The notes beneath the pieces are model-generated. The model saw only the letters and a program-made list of their open reading frames with translations, ran no database searches and was not told where the DNA came from. A stretch of 32,744 bases of DNA from Akkermansiaceae bacterium UBA2367. GTDB taxonomy: Bacteria; Verrucomicrobiota; Verrucomicrobiia; Verrucomicrobiales; DEV007. A program made the translations under genes and the position numbers. The stretch spans positions 1 to 32,744 of the forward strand of contig DDTJ01000028.1 in NCBI GenBank assembly GCA_002344525.1, in the 5' to 3' direction. Positions 8,328 to 15,448 of the stretch are shown here, piece by piece; position 1 is the first letter of the stretch, and every line of letters begins with the position of its first letter.

Positions 8328-8963
8328 ATGCCCCGCACCACCCTCCTCCACGCCAAGCTCTACGGCATCGTCGATCTCGGCTACGCCGCGCCTTCCTCGC
8401 TCATCCGCGTGACCGCCGAGATGGTCGAGGGCGGCATCGACGTGATCCAGCTCCGCGCCAAGGGCCACGCGCCCGACGAGATCGAACGCTGGGCCGAGGC
8501 CCTGCTGCCGATCTGCCGCGAGGCGGGCGTGCCCTTCTTCGTCAACGACCACGCCGCCATCGCTGTCGCTATCGGAGCCGACGGAGTCCACGTCGGGCAG
8601 GACGACGCCTCCATGGACGAAGTCCGCGCCCTCATCGGCCCGGACCTGCTCGTGGGACGATCCACCCACAGCCTCGCCCAGGCCGCCGCCGCCGCGGCCG
8701 ATCCGCGGACCGACTGCATCGGATTCGGCCCGCTTTTCGCCACCCCGACGAAACCGGACTACGTGCCCATCGGCACGGCCGAGATCCGCGAAGTCCACGA
8801 GCGCCATCCCGACCTGCCCATCTTCTGCATCGGCGGCATCAAGAAGGAGAACCTCCCCGACCTCGTCGCCGCCGGGGCAAAACGCGCCGTCATCGTCTCT
8901 GGCATCTTGCAAGCGCCCGACATCGCTGCTTATGTCCGGTCCGCGAGGACTCTCCTCCCCTGA
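8328..8963 (+). CDS. thiE: Thiamine phosphate synthase
   Basis: ThiE joins HMP pyrimidine diphosphate with thiazole phosphate to make thiamine phosphate in the cytoplasm. The 211-residue length is exactly typical of the TIM-barrel family. Visible motifs: QLRAKG (41-46, pyrimidine diphosphate binding), FVND (71-74), DGVHVGQDD (85-93, Mg-binding aspartate), GRSTHS (110-115), GFGPLFATPTKPDY (132-145), CIGGI (167-171) and VSGI (190-193, phosphate binding). The ATG at 8328 follows a run of C with no Shine-Dalgarno. No other thi gene is in the window. The PfkB-type kinase 43 bases downstream may be cotranscribed but is not a ThiM or ThiD homologue by its motifs. Confidence 0.95.
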   Translation: MPRTTLLHAKLYGIVDLGYAAPSSLIRVTAEMVEGGIDVIQLRAKGHAPDEIERWAEALLPICREAGVPFFVNDHAAIAVAIGADGVHVGQDDASMDEVRALIGPDLLVGRSTHSLAQAAAAAADPRTDCIGFGPLFATPTKPDYVPIGTAEIREVHERHPDLPIFCIGGIKKENLPDLVAAGAKRAVIVSGILQAPDIAAYVRSARTLLP

Positions 8964-9006
8964 TCCTGACCTTTTACCTTTCACTTTCTACCTTTTACTC
9001 CCGAAA

Positions 9007-9921
9007 ATGAGCGTCCTCGTCTCCGGTTCCATCGCCCTCGACCACGTCAAAACCCAGAAAGCCTCGCAGGAGAACCTCCTCGGCGGCTCCGCCTCCTACG
9101 CCGCGATCGCCGCGAGCTACTTCTCCCCGGTGGGCATGGTCGGGGTGGTCGGGCGCGACTTCCCCGCCGAGCATCTCGACCTCTTCAAGGCGCGCAACAT
9201 CAACCTCGAAGGCGTCGAGTTCTCCGAGGGGGAGACCTTCCGCTGGTCGGGCGAATACATGGAGGACATGAACAACCGCGAGACCCTCGAGGTCGCGCTG
9301 AACGTGCTCGAATCCTGGCGGCCCGCCGTGGCCGAGTCGCAGAAGGCGGCGACGACGGTGAACCTCCTCGCCAACGCCCACCCGCTGAACCAGCACAGCG
9401 TCGTCGACCAGCTCGGCGGCGGGCCGGGCTTCACCATCGCCGACACGATGGACCTCTGGATCCAGATCTCGCGGCCGGAGCTGGAGCAGCTCCTCGGGCG
9501 CGTCGACCTCCTCGTCCTCAACGACAGCGAGGCGAAGCTGATGATGGACACCTCGAACGCCGTCACCGCCGGCCATCGCCTCCGCGAGATGGGGCCGAAA
9601 TACGTGATCGTCAAGAAAGGCGAGCACGGCGCGATGCTCTTCGGGGAAAGCGACTTCTTCGCCTGCCCCGCCTATCCCTTGAGCGAGGTCTTCGACCCGA
9701 CCGGGGCGGGGGACAGCTTCATCGGCGGCTTCGCCGGCTACCTCGCGAGCCTCGGACAGGGCTCCTACGACTTCGTCGACCTCACCGGCGCGGTCGCCCG
9801 CGGCACCATCCTCGCCAGCTTCACCTGCGAGAGCTTCAGCACGCACGCCCTCGAAAGCCTCACGCCCGAACGCTTCGAGGAGCGGCTCGCCGCCTACCGT
9901 CGCTATTGCGGCTTCGCCTGA
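9007..9921 (+). CDS. PfkB-family sugar kinase
   Basis: A 304-residue ribokinase-fold kinase that transfers phosphate from ATP to a sugar or nucleoside hydroxyl. The N-terminal MSVLVSGSIALDHVK and LLGGSASYAA match the substrate-binding start of PfkB kinases (usual GGsaaN/A motif). DPTGAGDSFIGGFAG near residue 235 is the C-terminal signature with catalytic Asp and anion hole. LVLNDSEAKLM and YVIVKKGEHGAMLF are the usual lead-up to the ATP site. ATG 9007 begins the domain at once; there is no signal peptide and no Shine-Dalgarno. Substrate cannot be read from sequence; it belongs to the ribokinase/adenosine-kinase-like set usually annotated as sugar kinase. Confidence 0.9.
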   Translation: MSVLVSGSIALDHVKTQKASQENLLGGSASYAAIAASYFSPVGMVGVVGRDFPAEHLDLFKARNINLEGVEFSEGETFRWSGEYMEDMNNRETLEVALNVLESWRPAVAESQKAATTVNLLANAHPLNQHSVVDQLGGGPGFTIADTMDLWIQISRPELEQLLGRVDLLVLNDSEAKLMMDTSNAVTAGHRLREMGPKYVIVKKGEHGAMLFGESDFFACPAYPLSEVFDPTGAGDSFIGGFAGYLASLGQGSYDFVDLTGAVARGTILASFTCESFSTHALESLTPERFEERLAAYRRYCGFA

Positions 9922-9967
9922 GGAAAACGCTCGATCCCGGCGTCTTTCCATTCTATCGTCGCCAGCG

Positions 9968-10498
9968 ATGGAATGGTATTACGCCGACGCCTTCGGAAAC
10001 CAGCACGCCGTGTCCTCCGCGGACCTGTCCGGTCTCGTCGCTACGGGAACGGTGACGCGCGAAACCCTCGTCTGGAACGAGACGATGGACCGTTGGAAGC
10101 CAGCTGGCGAGGTGTGCGCCGACTGGTTTTCCAACCAAGCGCCCCCAAGCCTGACTGGCTCGCAGCGCCGCCAAGCCGTCCATGTGCCCAACACCCCCTT
10201 CGCCGGGCAGCGGGCGCCCCTCGACGCCCTCGCGGTGGTCTCCCTCGTGCTGGGGTGCCTCGGCATCTTCGGCTGCGGCGGCCCCATCCTCTCGCTTCCC
10301 GGGGTCGTCTGCGGCCACATCGCCCGGCACCGCGCGAAAGGGGAAAGCCTCCCCTCCAGCAACGGGGGGCTCGCCCTCGCCGGGCTCATCGTCGGCTACA
10401 TCGGCCTCGTCATTTCGCTGGCCGCGATCGCGTTCTACGTCGTGGCCATCGTCGCGGGAATGATGTCCGGCATGGAGGGCGGCAGCGGCACGCCTTGA
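9968..10498 (+). CDS. GYF_2 and DUF4190 domain membrane protein
   Basis: A 176-residue protein. It has an N-terminal GYF_2-type domain (MEWYYADAFGNQHAVS, then VTRETLVWNETMDRWKPAG, about residues 1-55) and a short Pro/Arg linker. Two transmembrane helices follow, with a DUF4190-like pattern (LAVVSLVLGCLGIFGCGG, then GHIARHRAKG, then GGLALAGLIVGYIGLVIS). GYF_2 domains are presumed to bind proline-rich peptides or partner proteins on the cytoplasmic side. This combination is common in Planctomycetes and Verrucomicrobia but has no known function. It is followed after 19 bases by the TVP38 gene, suggesting an operon. Confidence 0.85.
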   Translation: MEWYYADAFGNQHAVSSADLSGLVATGTVTRETLVWNETMDRWKPAGEVCADWFSNQAPPSLTGSQRRQAVHVPNTPFAGQRAPLDALAVVSLVLGCLGIFGCGGPILSLPGVVCGHIARHRAKGESLPSSNGGLALAGLIVGYIGLVISLAAIAFYVVAIVAGMMSGMEGGSGTP

Positions 10499-10506
10499 GT
10501 GCTGGC

Positions 10507-10513
10507 AAGGGAG
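10507..10513 (+). promoter_or_regulatory. Shine-Dalgarno of the TVP38 gene
   Basis: AAGGGAG lies four bases before the ATG at 10518. It is the only convincing Shine-Dalgarno I could find ahead of a gene in this window. It supports the 10518 start over the later in-frame ATG at 10557. Confidence 0.6.
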
Positions 10514-10517
10514 TCCC

Positions 10518-11240
10518 ATGGACGGAGGAAGGAAAGGCAGGCTCGCGACGGCTTCCATGCTGGAGTGGACTGTCCTCTGCCTCCTGCTTGCCGGATTGCT
10601 GCTCGCCCTCCGCAACCTTCCCGTCCGGGCCGCGCTGGAGCGGGCCACGCTCTGGATCGAATCGCTGGGCTGGTGGGCTCCGGCGGCCTTCGTCGCGCTC
10701 TACGTGATCTGCACCCTGCTGCTCGTTCCGAGGACCGTGCTCACCGTCGCGGCGGGGTTTCTTTTCGGATTCGGCTGGGGGGTCGTCCTCGCGCTCTTCT
10801 CCATCAACCTCGGAGCGAACCTCGCCTTTCTCTCGGGACGCCATTTCGTCCGCGCGATGGTGGAGCGTCGCGCCCGCCACCATCCCCGCTTCCTCGCCCT
10901 CGACCGGGCCGTGGGACGCGATGGCTGGCGCATCGTCGCCCTGACGCGCCTGACGCCGGTCTTTCCGTATTCGTTGCTCAACTACGCCTTCGGGCTCACC
11001 CAGGTCGCATGGCCCCAGTTTGTGGCCGGGTCCTTCCTCGGCATGCTGCCTGGCACCCTGCTCCTCGTCGCTCTCGGCACTCTCACCGACTTCGCGGCGG
11101 AGCAGAGCGAGGCGGAGGCGGGGACATGGCTGCGCGTGGCGACCATGGCGGCGATGGCCGCGGCCGTCGTCTCCACCTTCGTCGTGGGCCGCTTCGCCAA
11201 GCGGGCGCTGGCGCGCAATGCCGGGACGGAGCTTTCGTGA
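10518..11240 (+). CDS. TVP38/TMEM64 family (VTT domain) membrane protein
   Basis: A 240-residue inner-membrane protein of the DedA/VTT superfamily. An N-terminal helix (WTVLCLLLAGLLLAL) and a second near residue 50 precede the conserved core LVPRTVLTVAAGFLFGFGWG, the re-entrant-loop signature. The second hallmark RLTPVFPYSLLNYAFGLT follows, then GSFLGMLPGTLLLVALG and a last helix before a basic tail. Related proteins are implicated in lipid scrambling or undecaprenyl-phosphate/ion transport, but the function of this branch is not settled. Its start is supported by a good Shine-Dalgarno. It probably shares an mRNA with the GYF_2 gene upstream. Confidence 0.92.
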   Translation: MDGGRKGRLATASMLEWTVLCLLLAGLLLALRNLPVRAALERATLWIESLGWWAPAAFVALYVICTLLLVPRTVLTVAAGFLFGFGWGVVLALFSINLGANLAFLSGRHFVRAMVERRARHHPRFLALDRAVGRDGWRIVALTRLTPVFPYSLLNYAFGLTQVAWPQFVAGSFLGMLPGTLLLVALGTLTDFAAEQSEAEAGTWLRVATMAAMAAAVVSTFVVGRFAKRALARNAGTELS

Positions 11241-11326
11241 GGGTTGGCGAAAGGGTTGAAATGGAAAACCGGGCAGCCAGTCCGGAAGGCTTGACCTTCG
11301 TCCCGCGTTTTCCATACCATGGCGTC

Positions 11327-12379
11327 ATGCTGCCCATGACCCTCCGCCGCTTCGCCCTGCTCCTGCCGTTGCTGCTGGCCGGGGAGATCCGCGCCCAGAA
11401 AAGGTTCGACGTGGAGCGGTTCTTTGCGGACAACTTCATCGTCGATGGTCTGGGTACCTACTACGACGGTCCTGCCGGGGACGCCTTTCCCTACCCTTCC
11501 CGAGAAGGCCCTTGGGATTTCAAGCCTCTGAAGCAGGAGACCGGATGCAACATGATCATCATGAGCTACAGGACGCAGCCGAGCTTCGAACTCCAGGCGG
11601 ATCGGCTAGCCAAGGGCGTCTACAGGAACGCCCGCCTCATCCGCACCTTCGGCGATGTGCGCGACATCCGCACGTCGGGCGAGTTCGGCGTGCTGATGTA
11701 TGTGCAGATGCCGTATCCGCTCGGCGGAGACGTGAAAAAGCTCGGCGATCTGTACGAGCGCGGTTTGCGGGTTTTTCAGCTCGCCTACGGCGCACAGCAG
11801 ACCGACCAGGCCCCGGAGGACGTGATCGGCTATGGCAATGACCAGGAAGGCGGCGTGACTCCCTTCGGGGAACGCGTCATCGCCGAACTCAACCGCCTCG
11901 GCATGCTCGTGGACATCTCGCACTGCAACGAGCAGACGACGTTGGACGCGTGCCGCCTGTCGAAAGCCCCCGTGGTCTGCACCCATGCCGGCGCGAGATC
12001 GCTGACCGACCGCGACCGGAACAAATCCGACCGGGCGATCAAGGCCATCGCCGCCACGGGCGGCATCGTCGGAGTCACGGCCGTGGGATGGATCATCGAG
12101 AACCCGAAGACCAAGGAGCGCGGGATCGACGAGTTCTGCGACCATCTGGACCATATGAGGAAGCTCATCGGCGTGGACCAGATCGCGGTCGCCACGGATT
12201 CCCCCCTGCGCGGTTGGGATCGGCTGTCCCCGCACCGCACCAGCCCGGAACTGTCCGATATCGGCCATTGGAAGACCGTGGCCACCGAGCTGCACCGCCG
12301 CGGCTACACCGAAGACGAGCTGAAAAAAGTCTTCGGTCTCAACTGGGCCACGCTTCTCAGGAAAGTGCTGGAGCCATAG
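11327..12379 (+). CDS. M19 membrane-dipeptidase homologue with altered metal site
   Basis: A 350-residue exported protein with a signal peptide (MTLRRFALLLPLLLAGEIRA). The start is at 11327, with an in-frame ATG three codons later as alternative. It aligns by eye with M19 (renal dipeptidase) enzymes, which cleave dipeptides with two zinc ions. Preserved: NRLGMLVDISH (His199), VVCTHAGARSL (His220), the RDRNKSD arginine, and IAVATD (Asp291). Missing: the N-terminal DGHND ligand pair, which reads DGLGTYYD (residues 40-47), and the bridging glutamate, which appears as Gln127 in LMYVQMPY. So three of the usual ligands are gone while both C-terminal histidines stay. It may bind one metal, use another chemistry, or be non-catalytic. 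The fold assignment is firm; peptidase activity is doubtful. Confidence 0.85.
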   Translation: MLPMTLRRFALLLPLLLAGEIRAQKRFDVERFFADNFIVDGLGTYYDGPAGDAFPYPSREGPWDFKPLKQETGCNMIIMSYRTQPSFELQADRLAKGVYRNARLIRTFGDVRDIRTSGEFGVLMYVQMPYPLGGDVKKLGDLYERGLRVFQLAYGAQQTDQAPEDVIGYGNDQEGGVTPFGERVIAELNRLGMLVDISHCNEQTTLDACRLSKAPVVCTHAGARSLTDRDRNKSDRAIKAIAATGGIVGVTAVGWIIENPKTKERGIDEFCDHLDHMRKLIGVDQIAVATDSPLRGWDRLSPHRTSPELSDIGHWKTVATELHRRGYTEDELKKVFGLNWATLLRKVLEP

Positions 12380-12398
12380 CGGGGATCTGCCCGGTCGG

Positions 12399-12449
12399 CG
12401 GATTCCTTTCCTCCACCGTCCACATCCCCGGAGGGAGAGCCGGAATCCG
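12399..12449. terminator. Stem-loop after the M19 gene, possible terminator
   Basis: CGGATTCC (12399-12406) pairs with GGAATCCG (12442-12449), and an inner CTCC/GGAG pair strengthens the loop. It sits in the 123-base gap between the convergent M19 and Fic genes. There is no T-tract, so termination is a guess from position. Confidence 0.35.
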
Positions 12450-12502
12450 AAAACATGGCGTCTACCCAAGCAGAGTGATGCCCGCGTCCGGATTTCACAG
12501 AA

Positions 12503-13843
12503 TCAACCCGCTCCCGCCGCGATCTGCTTCAACTTCTCGGAGAGGTCGGCCACAGGCCGATACCGGAAGGCCTTTCCGACCTTGGCCTTGGACAGAAGCC
12601 CTAAGCTGGAAAGTTCGTCGAGATCGTTCCGGGCGGTCTGCCTGACGACTTGGTGGCTGTTCTGGTGGCTGGCCGCCGTGAAGGAGACGGAGGGGTGTTT
12701 CAGGGCGTGCCGCAGCAGGGCGACTTGGCGATGGTTGAAGCCGCCGCGATAGCGGAGGATCGCCTGCATCTCGACGAGCTCGCCGGATTTCCTCCCGATG
12801 TAGCGGTGGAGATGGTCGATCGCGCGATGGATGACTTCGAGCTGGTGCAGGATGAAGTAGTTCAGGTCGTTGTCGTCGGTCTCGGTGTGGAGGAAGGCCC
12901 GGTAATACTTCGTCGGGGCTTCGAGGATGGTCTGGGAGATGGAGATGAACTCGAAGAGCCAGAATTTGTGGCGCAGCATGGACCAGTAGAAGATCGCCCT
13001 CGCCGTCCGTCCGTTTCCATCGACAAAGGGATGATCGTAGGCCAGCCAGAAATGCAGGAGGATGGAACGGATGACCGGGTGGAGGTATCCTTCCATCTTC
13101 GTGTCGTTGGCGAAGTCGCACATCGCCTGGAGACGCCCGGACAGCTCGTTTGCCGGAGGAGGGAAATGGACGACTTCGCCCGTTTGGGCATCCTCGACAC
13201 GGATGGCTTCGTCGGAACGGCGGAGACGGCCCTCCTCGGACGGGTCTCCCAGGGTTTCGCGGGTGATCATCCGGTGCATCTCCAGAATCCGCTCGGGGGT
13301 GAGGGCCTCGTCTTTCCATTCCGAGAGCTGCCGCATGGTGAGGAAATTGTTGAGGATCATCCGTTCGCCCGCATCGGTCGGTCGGCGTCCGCTTCGCAGC
13401 ATCTCCTTCGCGACAGATCGGGTCACGGCGGCCCCTTCGAGCTGGCTTGAGGTGATGGCCTCCTCGACGAGCGAGGAGACGTAGTAGCGGTCCCGGGTGT
13501 CCGGATTCGTCACCGGCTCGGGTCCCTCGACCGATCCGCCGCAGCGGAGGTCGATGTCGTGGAGGTGTTCGAACATCCTCGGCGTCAGCCAGAAGGAGAA
13601 GGCCTTCCCCTGCCGGTCTCGCAGAGGGACGGACTGGCGCTGCGCCAGACGGCGCATCTTCAGGCCGAACCACCAGTCCTCCACCGTGAGTCCCTCGGGA
13701 GGCTGGCGGTGCCGCAATTCGTCCCAATGCAGGTAGCGGTCGCGTCGGGCTGCCTCCACCTCCGCCTTTTCCATCGCTGGGAACATCCGCCTCGGACTCC
13801 GAAAGAAGTCTTCCAAGGACGGAGGTGTTTGGGGAATTCTCAT
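12503..13843 (-). CDS. Fic family protein (class II, with C-terminal winged helix)
   Basis: A 446-residue Fic protein, expected to transfer AMP (or another phosphate-linked group) from a nucleotide to a target hydroxyl. The catalytic motif HPFVDGNGRTAR (residues 271-282) is complete, with His271. The N-terminal inhibitory helix SSQLEG (132-137) fits the [S/T]xxxE[G/N] motif, so it is class II and auto-inhibited in cis. A C-terminal region (about 365-446) contains a winged-helix pattern, FTAASHQNSHQVVRQTAR followed by DLDELSSLGLL. The ATG at 13843 is chosen; a TTG at 13852 would add three residues. Directly upstream lies an array of matching palindromes (13857-13943). This suggests that the winged helix, or another regulator, binds there. 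No antitoxin partner is adjacent. Confidence 0.93.
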   Translation of the reverse strand: MRIPQTPPSLEDFFRSPRRMFPAMEKAEVEAARRDRYLHWDELRHRQPPEGLTVEDWWFGLKMRRLAQRQSVPLRDRQGKAFSFWLTPRMFEHLHDIDLRCGGSVEGPEPVTNPDTRDRYYVSSLVEEAITSSQLEGAAVTRSVAKEMLRSGRRPTDAGERMILNNFLTMRQLSEWKDEALTPERILEMHRMITRETLGDPSEEGRLRRSDEAIRVEDAQTGEVVHFPPPANELSGRLQAMCDFANDTKMEGYLHPVIRSILLHFWLAYDHPFVDGNGRTARAIFYWSMLRHKFWLFEFISISQTILEAPTKYYRAFLHTETDDNDLNYFILHQLEVIHRAIDHLHRYIGRKSGELVEMQAILRYRGGFNHRQVALLRHALKHPSVSFTAASHQNSHQVVRQTARNDLDELSSLGLLSKAKVGKAFRYRPVADLSEKLKQIAAGAG

Positions 13844-13856
13844 TGGAGCCAATCTT

Positions 13857-13881
13857 CTGCTAATTCAGCCCAAATTAGCAG
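13857..13881. promoter_or_regulatory. Palindromic operator 1 of the Fic gene
   Basis: CTGCTAATT (13857-13865) and AATTAGCAG (13873-13881) are perfect inverted arms with a 7-base spacer. It begins 14 bases upstream of the Fic ATG, so binding here would cover the ribosome-loading region or promoter start. The arms are identical to those of operator 2. Confidence 0.75.
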
Positions 13882-13903
13882 GTAAGTTCCCCGCTGGAAA
13901 GAT

Positions 13904-13936
13904 TTTCCTGCTAATTTTGCCTGAATTAGCAGGAAA
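13904..13936. promoter_or_regulatory. Palindromic operator 2 of the Fic gene
   Basis: This has the same CTGCTAATT/AATTAGCAG core and 7-base spacer as operator 1 (13908-13932), extended here to 13-base perfect arms (13904-13916 and 13924-13936). The centres of the two operators are 51 bases apart, close to five helical turns, so proteins bound to both would face the same side. As an RNA hairpin it could alternatively end the mobA-fdhD transcript, but no U-tract follows. Confidence 0.75.
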
Positions 13937-13943
13937 TTAGCAG
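13935..13943. promoter_or_regulatory. Third half-site of the operator array
   Basis: AATTAGCAG is repeated here, 11 bases (one helical turn) from the same half-site in operator 2. It contains the last Cys codon and stop of the MobA-FdhD gene. The AT-rich array stands out sharply from the GC-rich surroundings. Confidence 0.6.
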
Positions 13944-15337
13944 AACCCCGCCACATCCTCCCCCGTGCCCGCGTAGAGGTTGAAGCCCCTTTCCCGCAGA
14001 AAGCCCACCAGCACCTGCCCGCTCTCCCGCGCCAGCTTCACGGCGAGGCTGCTGGGGGCGGAGATCCCGGCGACGACGGGGATGCGGGCGGCGAGGGCCT
14101 TTTGCATCAGCTCGAAGGAGATCCGCCCGCTCACCAGCAGCACGGTTTCGTCGAGGGGCATCCCCCGGAGGAAGGCGTGGCCGATCACCTTGTCGAGGGC
14201 GTTGTGGCGGCCCACGTCCTCGCGCAGGTGGAGGAGATGGCCCGCCGCGTCGAACAGAGCCGAGGCGTGGAGTCCGCCGGTGCGGTCGAAGGTCTCCTGC
14301 ACGGCCCGTAGTTTCGCGGGCAGGCCGAGGAGGAAGTCCGGCGAAGGCGGCATGGCCCGCGAAGCCAAGGGAGGGAACTGACCGAAGACCGCGTCGAGGG
14401 TCGCCTTGCCGCAGACGCCGCAGCTCGAACTGGTGAAGACATGCCGGGTGAGCCGGGCGAGGTCGGTTTCGCGCCGAAGACGCACGTCGAGGACATTGCC
14501 GGCCCGGTCGGGATCGACCTCGGGGCAGCGGACGATCTCGGCGATGTCGTCGGAGGAGGAGATGAGGCCTTCGGTGAGGAGAAATCCCGCAGCGAGTTCC
14601 TCGTCGTGGCCGGGGGTGCGCATGGTGACCGCGACGCTGGTCCCGTTCACGCGGAGTTCGAGAGGCTCCTCGGAGGCGACACGGTCTAGCGTCCGGACAA
14701 ACCCTCTTTCGACACGGTAGCGGTCGAGGGCGAGGGCTTCGTCATGGGCGCCCTGTTCGAGCGCGGCGAGGTCTTCGGAGGTGTTGAGATTGGCGAAGAG
14801 ATCGGCGTTCTCCGCGCCGACAGGCACAGGCCGGACGAGGCCCCGCGCCGCCGCCTCGTCGAGGAGGTGCTGGAGCCGCAGATGGTCGGCGGCGATGGCT
14901 TCCTCGACGAGGGCGAGCATGGACTCGCGCGGATAGACCGCCACGAGAGGCTCCCAGCCGCGATCGGAACGCGGTGCGGCCCCGCCCTCCTCCGCCAGCA
15001 GCGAGGCGAGGAAGGCCGTTTCCATTCGCGGCAGATCGACGGCGAGGACGAGGACCCGCTCCGCTCGGCTCGCGGCGAGGATGGAGCGCAAGCCGCCGAG
15101 GGGACCGAGGCCGGGCGGGTCGTCGGCGAGACGGGTCACGCCCTCCAGCACCTCGGGAAAAGGCTGCTCGCTCCGCGTCGAGAGCCAGAGCCGATCCGGC
15201 GCGAGGGAGGCGAGTTTGCGGAGCTGGAGGACGTAAAGGGGCAGGCCGCGCCAGTCCAGAAAGGCCTTGTCCCGCCCGAGGCGGCGGGATTGCCCCCCGG
15301 CGAGGAGGGCGGCGTCGAAGGCTGGACCGTCGGGCAT
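13937..15337 (-). CDS. MobA-FdhD fusion protein
   Basis: One 466-residue frame joins two molybdenum-enzyme maturation factors. Residues 1 to about 195 are MobA, which attaches GMP to molybdopterin: AALLAGGQSRRLGRDKAF (9-26) is the nucleotide-binding loop, VDLPRM (100-105) the metal-binding aspartate region, and FANLNTSEDL (181-190) the family's C-terminal motif. Residues about 205 to 466 are FdhD, the sulfurtransferase that passes sulfur from a cysteine desulfurase to formate dehydrogenase cofactor: EEPLELRVNG (223-232), MRTPGHDEELAAGFLLTEG (239-257), the catalytic SSSCGVCGK with Cys306 and Cys309, and EDVGRHNALDK. Only about 15 residues link them, and no internal stop or restart is evident. 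ATG 15337 starts just before the MobA loop. No formate dehydrogenase gene is in the window. The gene is divergent from the YhaM-like gene. Confidence 0.9.
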   Translation of the reverse strand: MPDGPAFDAALLAGGQSRRLGRDKAFLDWRGLPLYVLQLRKLASLAPDRLWLSTRSEQPFPEVLEGVTRLADDPPGLGPLGGLRSILAASRAERVLVLAVDLPRMETAFLASLLAEEGGAAPRSDRGWEPLVAVYPRESMLALVEEAIAADHLRLQHLLDEAAARGLVRPVPVGAENADLFANLNTSEDLAALEQGAHDEALALDRYRVERGFVRTLDRVASEEPLELRVNGTSVAVTMRTPGHDEELAAGFLLTEGLISSSDDIAEIVRCPEVDPDRAGNVLDVRLRRETDLARLTRHVFTSSSCGVCGKATLDAVFGQFPPLASRAMPPSPDFLLGLPAKLRAVQETFDRTGGLHASALFDAAGHLLHLREDVGRHNALDKVIGHAFLRGMPLDETVLLVSGRISFELMQKALAARIPVVAGISAPSSLAVKLARESGQVLVGFLRERGFNLYAGTGEDVAGFC

Positions 15338-15448
15338 GGGCCGAGGATCGCATTTCGCCACCGGGATGGCAAGCCGAGGGCGGAAAACCCGCCGGGATGC
15401 CGCGAGGTTTTGCTGGCGCGTCGCCGGGTCTAGACTAATCTCGGGGCG

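Noticed and set aside
13857..13943. The palindromes as a simple terminator for mobA-fdhD
   Set aside because: Two copies with the same arms and spacer, a phased third half-site and no U-tract fit protein-binding sites better, although a side role in termination cannot be excluded.
15410..15436. Promoter-like TTGCTG and TAGACT pair ahead of the YhaM-like gene
   Set aside because: The spacer is only 15 bases and the -35 match is weak, so I do not list it as a promoter.
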